Positions 35,803 through 43,978 of a DNA stretch of 64,000 bases are shown here, one piece after another. The notes beneath the pieces are model-generated. The model did not search any database. It saw nothing but the letters and a program-made list of their open reading frames with translations, and was not told the origin of the DNA. Location of the stretch: positions 52,731 to 116,730 of the forward strand of contig CADCHE010000011.1 of NCBI GenBank assembly GCA_902801205.1, given 5' to 3'. Position 1 is the first letter of the stretch, and every line of letters starts with the position of its first letter. The position numbers were made by a program, and so were the translations under genes. This DNA is from an uncultured Bacteroidia bacterium. GTDB lineage: Bacteria > Bacteroidota > Bacteroidia > Bacteroidales > UBA932.

Positions 35803-38800
35803 TTATTGGATGGTCGTCACCTGGACCGGGCCGAGCAGGCCGGCAGGGAAGAGCGCCGAATCCGCGTTGTAGAAATGATAGGAAGTATAGGTGACGGGCT
35901 TCCCGGCGTCGGGCTGCGCGTCGCCGATGATGCGGTTGGGCCAGGTGTTGATGACCGTGACCTCCAACGTGTTCTCGCCGGCTTTGACCGCTTCGGTGAT
36001 GTCCGCGCAGAACGGTTCCTTCCAGAGGGTGCCGCAGTCGACGCCGTTGACTTTCACCACCGCGAGTTCGCGGACGGCGCCGAGGTCGATGGCGACCTTC
36101 CCGCCTTCAGGAACGGCGTCCAGGGTGAACGTCTTCGTGTAGACGGCGGAGCCGGAGAAGTATTTGATGCCGGGGACATCGGACTCGGTATAGGAGCCCA
36201 GCTGCTCGAACACAGCCTCTTCCGGGGCCTTGCGTCCGGGCTGGAAGCGGACCGTCCAGGGACCGGTCAGCGCTGCGGCGACCTTCGTCTCAGGCTTGGG
36301 AACTTCGAAGGAAGCGGCGCCCGTCTTCCCGGAGAAGACCACGAACACGGCGTCGTCCGGGACCAGGTCGAGCGTCACGATGGTCCGTCCGTTTTCCTGG
36401 CGGAACGAAGCGTCCTCGATGCGGCCGGTCTCGGGATGCCAGACGCGCGGAGTCAGGCCGCTCTGGCGGAAGGAAACCTCGACGGTCTTGTAATCCTTCG
36501 CGGGACGGTTGATCCAGTAGATTTCCGCATTCTTCAGGTGGCGGTGGACGAAGCGGATGTCCTCGGACGCATCGAAACTGATGTCGGGCAGGATGCCGTC
36601 ACCTTCCAGCACTTCGGCGATGGTAGCGCCCAGGCGGACGTTCGGGAAGGACTTGAGCTGCTCCGCGAGCTTGTTCCAGGTGTCTTTGTCATCCATCAGG
36701 CCGATGGGCGTGAGGGGCGTGTGGCCGCAGATGCGGACGCCGCCCTGCGCGAGATTCACCAGCTGCTGCAGAACGGGGACGGACATCATGCTGACGTTCT
36801 TGTCCAGGTAGAGGATGTTGTATTCCATCTTGCCGGCGACGAGGCGGCCTTTACGGGCAGAGGCTTCCTTCAGGACGGTCGGACCGGCATAGTCGTAGTT
36901 GTATCCCACGGGAGTGAAATCCGGCATGGCGCTCGTGGAGACCTGTGCGCAGACGTTGCTGTCTTCGCCGTAGTAGACGAGGATGTCGGCGACCGCCTGG
37001 CCACGCTGGAGCATGTAGCAGCTCCGGGCGAGATAGTCGGTCCAGACCTTGGCTTGTTCCGCCCAGGTCTCATGCCGGTGGAACCACTGGCCGTAAGGGC
37101 CGAGGCCCAGGCCGGGGAAGACGCTGTCGAGGGGCTGGTGGGCGGAATCGTGGATGACGAAGCGGTTCACGCCGTGGGTCATCTCCCAGTCGGCGGTCGA
37201 CTTGAGCAGGCGCGGGCTGTACTTGTAGGCGCTCCGGTCGGTGCCGTGCGCCGTCAGGGACTCGGCCGCCACCAGGTTCTGCCCGTAGATGTGGGCGACA
37301 GAAGCGGATTCGCGGATGTCGGCGGCCGCCATGGAAGCGGAGCCGGCGTCGATCCAGCAGGCCGCCATCGGGACGCTGGCCGTCCGCTTGACGTCCATGC
37401 CGTCGGCGATGTAGGCACGGCCGCACTCGTGCGATTCGCTGTAACGGCCCTTCATGCCATATTCCTTGACGTAGTCGTTGATCCGGTCATAATTGGCCGC
37501 GTAGAGGTCGGCGATGGTCATCGTCCAGTCGTGGAGGAAGGCTTCGCTCTGCTCGACGGAACCGACGATCTCGCCGGTCAGGACGGGCAGCCAGGGGAAG
37601 AGGTCGTAGCCGCGGCGTGCCTTGAATTCCTCGGGGAGGACGGGCGACCAGTTCTGGCAGCCCGCTTCGTAGCTGTCGGTGAGGATATACTGGATGCCGC
37701 GCTCACCGATCATGCCGCCGGTGGCTTCCTTGTACATGTCGAGGTAGTTGTGGAAGTAGCGCGACCAGGCGGCCGGATCCAGCTTGTCGACCTCCAGGCC
37801 CGTCGCTTCGGGCGGCGCCGGCGCGTTCTTGTGGCCGTTGAGGGAATATCCGATGCGCAGGACCTTCCAGTTGCCTTCGGGAACATCCCAGGCGAGGACG
37901 TCGTCCTTCACGAACTCCTTCAGGTCGACGACCTGCTCGACGAAGGATCCATCGGTCTGCGTCGGATAGTCATGGATGTCATGCGGTGCGCAGAACCCCG
38001 CCTTCTCTTCCGCGTGGTTGACCCGGCCGACCGGGTAGAGGTTGAATTCGCTGACCATCGCGCCCTTGCCGCCGGTGTTGTTCACGCGCAGGCGGAAAAA
38101 CTTGGCCTTCGCCTCCGGGAAGGAAACGGTGGAACGGCGGCAGGTGGTGCTTGGAATCTTGACGACTTCCGTGTAGACCTTGCCGTCATCGCTCTTCTCG
38201 AGGGAGACGTCGAAGGAGGCAGGGAAGAGGTAGGGCCAGTGGCGCTGGCGCCCGTCCACGGTGGAAACGGCGCGGAAAGAAACGGGCTCGGGGAATTCGT
38301 AGGCAATCCAGGCAAAGCCATCCTTTCCTTCGGGAAGGAGTTCGGCGTCGGCCAGGTCGTCATCCGCGAGCTGCTCCAGGGTGAAATGTCCGCCGGAGGA
38401 GGTTACCTTGGCCTCCATGCCGGAGAGCGGACGGTCTTCGGCGGGGACTTTCAGCGCGATGTAGGCGATGTCCTCATAGTATTCTTCGGCTACGTTGTTC
38501 CTGAAACTCTGGAAGTTGCCGGTTTTCCGGAAAGGCTCCGGAAGCTTGCCTTCGAAACGCGCGCCGCCCGGGATGTACATTTCCCGCCAGACGATCTTCT
38601 TCATCGCGTCCTCCGGTTTGACCCAGGGGCCGCCCGTGCAGCTCCAGCCCGGAGAACTGGCCACGGTCATTTCCATGCCGAGGGAGTCGCCGAGGGCGAT
38701 GGCGTAGCGGAAGGCGTCTTTCCAGTCTTCCTTCATGTAAATCAGACGGTTTTCCACGATCTGCGGTACTCCGATGCCGGCGTCGAAATGGTGGAAGCCG

Positions 38801-39039
38801 CCGATGCCGACGCGGTCCATCCAGAGGAGGTCCTTGCGGATGCCTTCCTTGGTGATGTTACCATTCATCCAGTGCCACCACAGGTAAGGCCGGGCCTCAC
38901 GGGGCGGATTGGCGAAACCTTCTTCCAGTTGGGCGAGTGTTTCGCCCGAGGTCCCGTTTCCTTCAGTGCAGGCGATGGCGCCGCAGAGAGCGGTCATGAC
39001 CAGCGTGAAGGACAGCAGATTGATGCGCATGCTTTTCAT
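35803..39039 (-). CDS. GH106-like alpha-L-rhamnosidase, lipoprotein
   Basis: The 1,078-residue enzyme has a signal with lipobox-like AIAC (Cys24). The family-106 catalytic (beta/alpha)8 domain begins with PPREARPYLWWHWMNGNITK (~50). It has further signatures GGFHHFDAGIG, DSYEAGCQNWSP (acid/base region ~470), GRYSESHECGRAYIADGMD and HGVNRFVIHDSAHQP. A C-terminal galactose-binding-like module (~970-1,070, KYFSGSAVYTKTFTLD...DLGAVRELAVVKVNG) follows. The family releases alpha-L-rhamnose from pectic rhamnogalacturonans. The ATG at 39039 precedes the signal; a second ATG three codons later is possible. It is divergent from the alkaline-phosphatase gene with a -7 box 45 bases upstream. Confidence 0.88.
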   Translation of the reverse strand: MKSMRINLLSFTLVMTALCGAIACTEGNGTSGETLAQLEEGFANPPREARPYLWWHWMNGNITKEGIRKDLLWMDRVGIGGFHHFDAGIGVPQIVENRLIYMKEDWKDAFRYAIALGDSLGMEMTVASSPGWSCTGGPWVKPEDAMKKIVWREMYIPGGARFEGKLPEPFRKTGNFQSFRNNVAEEYYEDIAYIALKVPAEDRPLSGMEAKVTSSGGHFTLEQLADDDLADAELLPEGKDGFAWIAYEFPEPVSFRAVSTVDGRQRHWPYLFPASFDVSLEKSDDGKVYTEVVKIPSTTCRRSTVSFPEAKAKFFRLRVNNTGGKGAMVSEFNLYPVGRVNHAEEKAGFCAPHDIHDYPTQTDGSFVEQVVDLKEFVKDDVLAWDVPEGNWKVLRIGYSLNGHKNAPAPPEATGLEVDKLDPAAWSRYFHNYLDMYKEATGGMIGERGIQYILTDSYEAGCQNWSPVLPEEFKARRGYDLFPWLPVLTGEIVGSVEQSEAFLHDWTMTIADLYAANYDRINDYVKEYGMKGRYSESHECGRAYIADGMDVKRTASVPMAACWIDAGSASMAAADIRESASVAHIYGQNLVAAESLTAHGTDRSAYKYSPRLLKSTADWEMTHGVNRFVIHDSAHQPLDSVFPGLGLGPYGQWFHRHETWAEQAKVWTDYLARSCYMLQRGQAVADILVYYGEDSNVCAQVSTSAMPDFTPVGYNYDYAGPTVLKEASARKGRLVAGKMEYNILYLDKNVSMMSVPVLQQLVNLAQGGVRICGHTPLTPIGLMDDKDTWNKLAEQLKSFPNVRLGATIAEVLEGDGILPDISFDASEDIRFVHRHLKNAEIYWINRPAKDYKTVEVSFRQSGLTPRVWHPETGRIEDASFRQENGRTIVTLDLVPDDAVFVVFSGKTGAASFEVPKPETKVAAALTGPWTVRFQPGRKAPEEAVFEQLGSYTESDVPGIKYFSGSAVYTKTFTLDAVPEGGKVAIDLGAVRELAVVKVNGVDCGTLWKEPFCADITEAVKAGENTLEVTVINTWPNRIIGDAQPDAGKPVTYTSYHFYNADSALFPAGLLGPVQVTTIQ

Positions 39040-39065
39040 GATGTGTGTTATTTGTTTTATGTTGA

Positions 39066-39084
39066 TATCTTCTGATACAAGATA
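39066..39084. repeat. 19-bp inverted repeat in the GH106-like leader
   Basis: TATCTT-CTGATAC-AAGATA on the plus strand forms perfect 6-bp arms around a 7-base spacer. It sits directly downstream of the minus-strand -7 box, a place where a repressor or structured leader could act. Confidence 0.4.
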
Positions 39085-39128
39085 CAAATATAATAAAAAA
39101 CCGTATTTCGAGAATATGATTATATTTG
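39085..39128. promoter_or_regulatory. Divergent promoters of the GH106-like and alkaline-phosphatase genes
   Basis: TATATTTG on the minus strand (complement of 39085-39092) is 45 bases from the GH106-like ATG. TATATTTG on the plus strand (39121-39128) is 20 bases from the phosphatase ATG at 39149. Neither has a clear TTTG -33 partner. Confidence 0.65.
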
Positions 39129-39148
39129 CATCAGAAACATTTTGCATT

Positions 39149-40249
39149 ATGAAGAAAATCGTCTTGTTCCTTCTGATGTCGGCGCTGGTTGTGTCTCCGG
39201 CATTCGCCCGGGAGAAAGAGAAAGCTCCCAAGAACGAAAAAGTGAAGAACGTCATCCTCCTGATCGGGGACGGCATGGGCCTCGCACACGTGGCGACCTG
39301 GATGATCAGTCAGGACTACGGCCCGACGGCCTTCGACCGTGCGCAGTTCGTCGGTGTCAGCAAGACCTATTCCGCCAACAACCGTGTGACGGACTCCGCC
39401 GCTTCCGCGACGACGATGGCTACCGGTCACAAGACCAACAACGGCATGCTGGGCATGCTGCCGGACGGCACGGAGCCTGAGAACATCGGCGAACTGGCCC
39501 GCGCGAAGGGCATCCCGATGGGCCTAATCGCCACGTCGTATGTCCTGGATGCCACACCGGGCGCCTTCTACGCCCATGCCGCGAACCGGGGTCATTTCAA
39601 GGATATCATGGAAGACCTCATCGCCCTGAAACCGGCCGTGCTGGTCGGCGGCGGACGCCGTTATTTTACGGACGAGAAGTACACCGGCGGCGAGAATATG
39701 ATCGACAAGGCCGTCCAGGCCGGGTTTACCTACTGCGAGACGCCCGAGCAATTCTATGAAACGGAGGCTACGCCCATCCTCGGCCTGTTCTCCGAGGGCA
39801 GCTATCCGATGGTCATCGAGCGTGATTCCGACTTCCTGGCCGACGCCCTGAACCACACGCTCGACATCTTCGGCAAGAGCAAGAAGGGCTTCTTCATCAT
39901 GGCGGAAGGCTCCCACATCGACCATGCCGCCCACGCCAACAACGCGGAGCAGATGGTGTTCGAGATGGAGGAATTCGACAAGGCGGTCAACGCGGCGTTC
40001 GACTATGCCGACACGCACAAGGGAACGCTCGTGATCGTGACGGCCGACCATGAGACCGGCGGCGTCACGCTCCTTTCCGGCGACCGTGACTATACGAAGG
40101 GGGAGAGCGGCATCAACGTCACCTACAGCACGAACGGCCACAGCGGCTCGCCCGTGCTGATCTACTCCTACGGTGCATCTGCCTGGAAATTCGGCCGCGT
40201 GATGGAGAACACCGCCATTTTCGACCAGATCAAGGAGTTGCTGTTCTAA
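39149..40249 (+). CDS. Alkaline phosphatase, PhoA-type, periplasmic
   Basis: The 366-residue secreted phosphomonoesterase has a signal peptide (cut near PAFA-RE). The active site is complete: metal-binding IGDGMG (~38), the phosphoserine nucleophile in TDSAASATTMATGHK (~75), EGSHIDHAAHAN, ADHETGG and TNGHSG with the zinc His residues. The sequence is shorter than E. coli PhoA and resembles the plain alkaline-phosphatase branch of Bacteroidota. It is a single-gene unit starting from its own -7 box and ends three bases before a convergent gene. Its likely role is phosphate scavenging. Confidence 0.93.
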   Translation: MKKIVLFLLMSALVVSPAFAREKEKAPKNEKVKNVILLIGDGMGLAHVATWMISQDYGPTAFDRAQFVGVSKTYSANNRVTDSAASATTMATGHKTNNGMLGMLPDGTEPENIGELARAKGIPMGLIATSYVLDATPGAFYAHAANRGHFKDIMEDLIALKPAVLVGGGRRYFTDEKYTGGENMIDKAVQAGFTYCETPEQFYETEATPILGLFSEGSYPMVIERDSDFLADALNHTLDIFGKSKKGFFIMAEGSHIDHAAHANNAEQMVFEMEEFDKAVNAAFDYADTHKGTLVIVTADHETGGVTLLSGDRDYTKGESGINVTYSTNGHSGSPVLIYSYGASAWKFGRVMENTAIFDQIKELLF

Positions 40250-40252
40250 GAC

Positions 40253-43200
40253 TTATTCCTTGCCGAACCAGGTAAGGACATCTTTCATGAGACGGTCGGC
40301 GGCCTTCGGGTCGTCGATCGTTTCTATTGGAAAGCCCATGCAGAAGGTCTTGTACCCGTCCATCGTCGCGCAGACGGCGGCGGAAACGTTGGAGTCTGCA
40401 TAGCGGAACACCGTCCGTCCCCGTTCGCCGGCGGGAACGAGCCCGTCCGGGGTTTCGACGTTGTAGATGTACGGGTTCTTCTCGTGTGCGAAGCCGAAGC
40501 GACCGGTTTCGCCGTGGAAGCCGTTTCCGTCCACTTCGAGCACCGGCCAGACTTTCGCCGTCCGGCTGGCGTAGTTGGTGATCCAGCGGTATCCCAGTAC
40601 TTCTTCGACGAAGGCCTGTGTCTGCACGGTGTACAGGCTGTCGGCTTTGACCGGATATACGCGGTCCCAGACGTCCGTGCCGATGTGTGCGCCGGAGACG
40701 AGCAGGTGTCCGCCGCGGGCCGAGAAGCGGCGCAGGGCGGCCTGCAGGTCCTCCGGGAATACCTGGTACTTCGGTTCGACGGCTCCGGAACCGATCTGGG
40801 TGGTCACTTGTTTCCCGCAGATCAGGTCGAGCGCGAAATTGTCCGCGCCGTCGGCCGTGCCGCTGCGGAAGGCTTCTGCGCTGGCGGAGTGGAAGGGGTG
40901 TCCGGCGGCCAGCAGCGACCGGCCGTGCAGGGCGGGGTAGTCGAACGTATTGCCGGCGTAAGGCTTGGCGGCTTGGTCGGTGTACGATCCGCCGAAACCG
41001 GGGTTGTCGTCATCTTTCCAGGGCAGTTCGCGGCGGAACTGGTACTGTTCGCCGATGAAGTTGATCTCGCGCAGGTAGGGCACGCCGCCGTCAAGCTCAT
41101 CGTCGAAGCCTGCATAGTCAGGCGTGTCGAACCAGGTCGGGGCTGAAATGCGGGTGAAGTTGTTGACGACCAGGACGGTGCCGCCCTCGCCGGAGGAGGG
41201 GACGCCGGCACTCAGGATCTCGGAGGGGAAACTCTTCCCGCCTGCGTTGAAGGCGATGATGCGGTAGCTCCATACGGCCCCGGGCTCCAGGTCAACTTCG
41301 ATGCCGTGCAGGTCTCCGTCCGTAGTGTAGCCGCTCAGGACGGTGCCTGCGTCGAATGCGCCGTCGTCCTTGCGGACCTGCAGCAGGTAGCCCGCGGGCT
41401 TCGCGGTCGGCTCCAGCAGGTCTTCGGTGTCGCGCCACTGCAGTTTCAGCCGGGCTTTCTGCCCGCAGGCGGCGGGGGCGGCGAAGGTGGCGGAGAATCC
41501 GTGCACCGGCAGCGGCTGGACGGCGTATTCGCAACCGTATCGGCTGCTCAGGAACTTGAGCATGCCCTTGTAGATGGCGCGGCTGACGGTGAAGCGGAAG
41601 GACGGGTCGAGCCCGTATTTCATGTCGGCGAAATTCTGGTGCGAGAGGGCCTCGAGCAGCAGGGCGGGAACGGTCGTCGTACGCGATTCGCTGTAGGATT
41701 TGTCCCATAGCCCGCGCCGGCTCCATTTGGGCTCGTAAGAGGAGCGGATGGCCTTGACAATCTCCGTCTGGGCGAAGTCGCAGAGCATACGGCTCTGCAG
41801 TCGCGGCTCGCCGTTGGGCAGTTCTTCGCTGCCGTCCGCCTTCAGCGTGTAGATGGCCAGGGTGCCGATGATCGAATCGTTCGGCGTTACGCCGGCGTCG
41901 GAATGGAAGGCGAAAGACAGGTCGATCGGGATTCCCTCGCCCTCGACGTCGGGGTTCGTCCGGGAGCCGCCGGACATCCAGCCCACCCAGGCGCCACGGT
42001 CGGCATAGTCGGAGGTGTAGTCGTCTTCATGCAGGTTCAGGATCGTCGTGTCCGCTCCTGCCCACTGCATCCAGTAGTAGGCGCCCTCCGCAAAGCAGGG
42101 AAGCCCGGAGGTGGTATACGTGTCCGGGGATGCGTCTTTCCGGCCGCGGGCGATCTTGCCGATGCCGCCGCCGAAACGGACGGCGTCCGCCGTCACCGTC
42201 TCGCCCTTCGCGCCGTCCGGAAGGGTGTTGTCCAGGAGGACGCATCCTTCCTCACCCTCGGCGAACGGGAAGGTCCCCAGGTAGATCCAGGTGCCGCCGC
42301 CCATCCGCTGGTTGACATAGAACTCGCTCTCTCCGCCCAGGTGACGGACGGTGTAGTGGGCTTTGTCCGTGCTGCCGGGCAGTGTCTTGTACGAAACATA
42401 GACGGCATATTCGCCCCGTTCGGGGATGTCCGGCGTCCAGCGCGCGACCGCCCGGTGTGAGCGCCTGTTGTCACAGCGGGCCATCCGGGCCGTTCCCATC
42501 CGGAAGGGGTTTTCCAGGCGGGAGGAATAGGTCTTCTTCCGGTCTGCGAATCCTGTACCGGCATCGCTCCAGCTGCCTTTTTCCTGGTAGGCTCCCTGCA
42601 GGCGCGTCCCGTCCGTCCGCTCGTCTTCGAAAGCGGGGTCGTTGTCTGCCACGACTTCCCGTCGCTGGATGTCACGCTCGCGCGGCGTCATGACGTACGC
42701 ACCGGCATTCTCCAGCATCGGGATCAGGAAGGGCAGGACATAACTCTGCGTATACATGTCCTCGACCGTGCGGAAGAGCGGGGCGCGCTGCCATTCCCAG
42801 CGGTCGAATTTCTCTTCGTAATAACGTCCGTGGCTCTGCCAGAGGGCGATGTTGCGTCCGGTGAGCCCCTTTTCGAAACGCTGGCCGCCGACGGCTTCCA
42901 CGAAGGGCGCCTGCCCGCGCGGATCCCGTGTGCGGAACGTGCGGCAGTCGGGTTTTCCGTTGTTGCCGGCTTCGGGGATGACGAGGGTGGCGATGTCCGC
43001 CGTCCCCACGTAGATCTCGCCCACTTCGTAGCCCTGGTACTTGTCCGGCAGGCTGGCCTTGATGTCTTTTCGGAGCCAGGCGACATCCGCGCTTCTCCAT
43101 GGCACTTCACCCAGCCCGGACTTGAAGTGGAAGTCCAGGCTCTTGCCCCGCCGGGCTACTTTCGAAAGTGCGACGCCGTTGCGGACGGTCGTCCGACGCT

Positions 43201-43315
43201 GGATGCGCGCCTTCAGGCTGTCGGTCATTTCCTTGAATTCTGCGGGTGTCTGCGCAAGGGCAGCCGTCGCCAGGCACCCCGTTGCGAGGAGGAGGATCAG
43301 TTTCCGGACATTCAT
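40253..43315 (-). CDS. Large secreted amidase-like protein with golvesin (xanthan-lyase-type) domain
   Basis: The 1,020-residue product has a signal peptide (cut at ALA-QT). It contains a split amidase_3-like zinc site: IALWQSHGRYY (~155), ENAGAYVMTPRERD (~205), then after a long insertion DLSFAFHSDAG (~480) and PALLLEALSHQNFADM (~565). These would supply His-Glu-His-Glu. The insertion (~290-375, PERGEYAVYVSYKTLPGSTD and WIYLGTFPFAEGEEG) is a golvesin-C/XLY-like beta module. A fibronectin-III-like domain (~640-720) and a C-terminal alpha/beta domain (~730-1,010) follow. Related Bacteroidota genes are often labelled xanthan lyase. N-acetylmuramoyl-L-alanine amidase activity is inference. It precedes a CBM9-like gene with a three-base gap upstream. 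Confidence 0.82.
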   Translation of the reverse strand: MNVRKLILLLATGCLATAALAQTPAEFKEMTDSLKARIQRRTTVRNGVALSKVARRGKSLDFHFKSGLGEVPWRSADVAWLRKDIKASLPDKYQGYEVGEIYVGTADIATLVIPEAGNNGKPDCRTFRTRDPRGQAPFVEAVGGQRFEKGLTGRNIALWQSHGRYYEEKFDRWEWQRAPLFRTVEDMYTQSYVLPFLIPMLENAGAYVMTPRERDIQRREVVADNDPAFEDERTDGTRLQGAYQEKGSWSDAGTGFADRKKTYSSRLENPFRMGTARMARCDNRRSHRAVARWTPDIPERGEYAVYVSYKTLPGSTDKAHYTVRHLGGESEFYVNQRMGGGTWIYLGTFPFAEGEEGCVLLDNTLPDGAKGETVTADAVRFGGGIGKIARGRKDASPDTYTTSGLPCFAEGAYYWMQWAGADTTILNLHEDDYTSDYADRGAWVGWMSGGSRTNPDVEGEGIPIDLSFAFHSDAGVTPNDSIIGTLAIYTLKADGSEELPNGEPRLQSRMLCDFAQTEIVKAIRSSYEPKWSRRGLWDKSYSESRTTTVPALLLEALSHQNFADMKYGLDPSFRFTVSRAIYKGMLKFLSSRYGCEYAVQPLPVHGFSATFAAPAACGQKARLKLQWRDTEDLLEPTAKPAGYLLQVRKDDGAFDAGTVLSGYTTDGDLHGIEVDLEPGAVWSYRIIAFNAGGKSFPSEILSAGVPSSGEGGTVLVVNNFTRISAPTWFDTPDYAGFDDELDGGVPYLREINFIGEQYQFRRELPWKDDDNPGFGGSYTDQAAKPYAGNTFDYPALHGRSLLAAGHPFHSASAEAFRSGTADGADNFALDLICGKQVTTQIGSGAVEPKYQVFPEDLQAALRRFSARGGHLLVSGAHIGTDVWDRVYPVKADSLYTVQTQAFVEEVLGYRWITNYASRTAKVWPVLEVDGNGFHGETGRFGFAHEKNPYIYNVETPDGLVPAGERGRTVFRYADSNVSAAVCATMDGYKTFCMGFPIETIDDPKAADRLMKDVLTWFGKE

Positions 43316-43318
43316 GGG

Positions 43319-43966
43319 CTATCGAAGGATGAGTTCACCGAAATAATCAGGACGGTGGAAATCCGGTGCGGGGGTTCCGACCGGGCTCCAGCTCAGGAAA
43401 TGCGGGTGGGCCGTCAGGTCGCCGCATTTGTAGAAATTGCCCCGGAGGCGTTCCGGGAGGCGCTCAGGATCGACTCCGACCAGGCGGAAGGGGATGAGCA
43501 TGCCCGCCGTCCAGGTGAAGATGCGGTCCTTCTCTTCCACGGCTTTGAAGGGAAGGCTGCTGAAACGGATCACCTGAGCGAGCGCATCCGGCCCGAGCGG
43601 GGTGCTTTCTGCGCGGCTGCGGCGCTTGGACGCCAGCAGGCTGCCGATGCACGTCAGCTCGAAATTGTAATAGGTACCGTCGGCCGGGTCGGCCAGGAAA
43701 CACTCGCAGCAGCTGTCTTCCCAGCTGTTGCCGCCGTCCTCCAGCGCCGTCGCCCGCAAGTCGAGCCCGCGGACATGGTAGAGCACGGCCAGGTGGGTCG
43801 CGCTCCGGGCGACAACGGCCGTGCAGTCCGGCGCATAGGGCGCGACCTGGGGCCAGTTGTTTTCACAGACGGGGGCTTTCACCCCTTTTTGCTCCAGCGT
43901 GCCTTCCAGCGTCTGGAGGTCCATCTTTTCCAACCCTTCTACAAAGGGGATGCTGATCTGTTTCAT
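43319..43966 (-). CDS. CBM9/DOMON-like carbohydrate-binding protein
   Basis: The 215-residue protein has no recognisable signal peptide. The sequence WEDSCCECFLADPADGTYYNFELTCIGSLL and the final PHFLSWSPVGTPAPDFHRPDYFGELIL are hallmarks of the carbohydrate-binding family 9-like beta-sandwich found in many Bacteroidota. Ligand is unknown. The frame begins MKQISIPFVEGLEKM and ends three bases before the large amidase-like gene. It follows the exporter gene by 12 bases, so the M28, exporter, CBM9-like and amidase-like genes probably form one operon. Cytoplasmic retention is odd for a sugar-binding protein, so a missed signal peptide or non-sugar role is possible. Confidence 0.78.
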   Translation of the reverse strand: MKQISIPFVEGLEKMDLQTLEGTLEQKGVKAPVCENNWPQVAPYAPDCTAVVARSATHLAVLYHVRGLDLRATALEDGGNSWEDSCCECFLADPADGTYYNFELTCIGSLLASKRRSRAESTPLGPDALAQVIRFSSLPFKAVEEKDRIFTWTAGMLIPFRLVGVDPERLPERLRGNFYKCGDLTAHPHFLSWSPVGTPAPDFHRPDYFGELILR

Positions 43967-43978
43967 GTTCCTTGTCTC

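Noticed and set aside
35806-39075. Very long plus-strand open frame opposite the GH106-like gene
   Set aside because: It is the mirror of a real coding strand and shows the regular hydrophobic/acidic drift of an antisense frame. No motif is recognisable.
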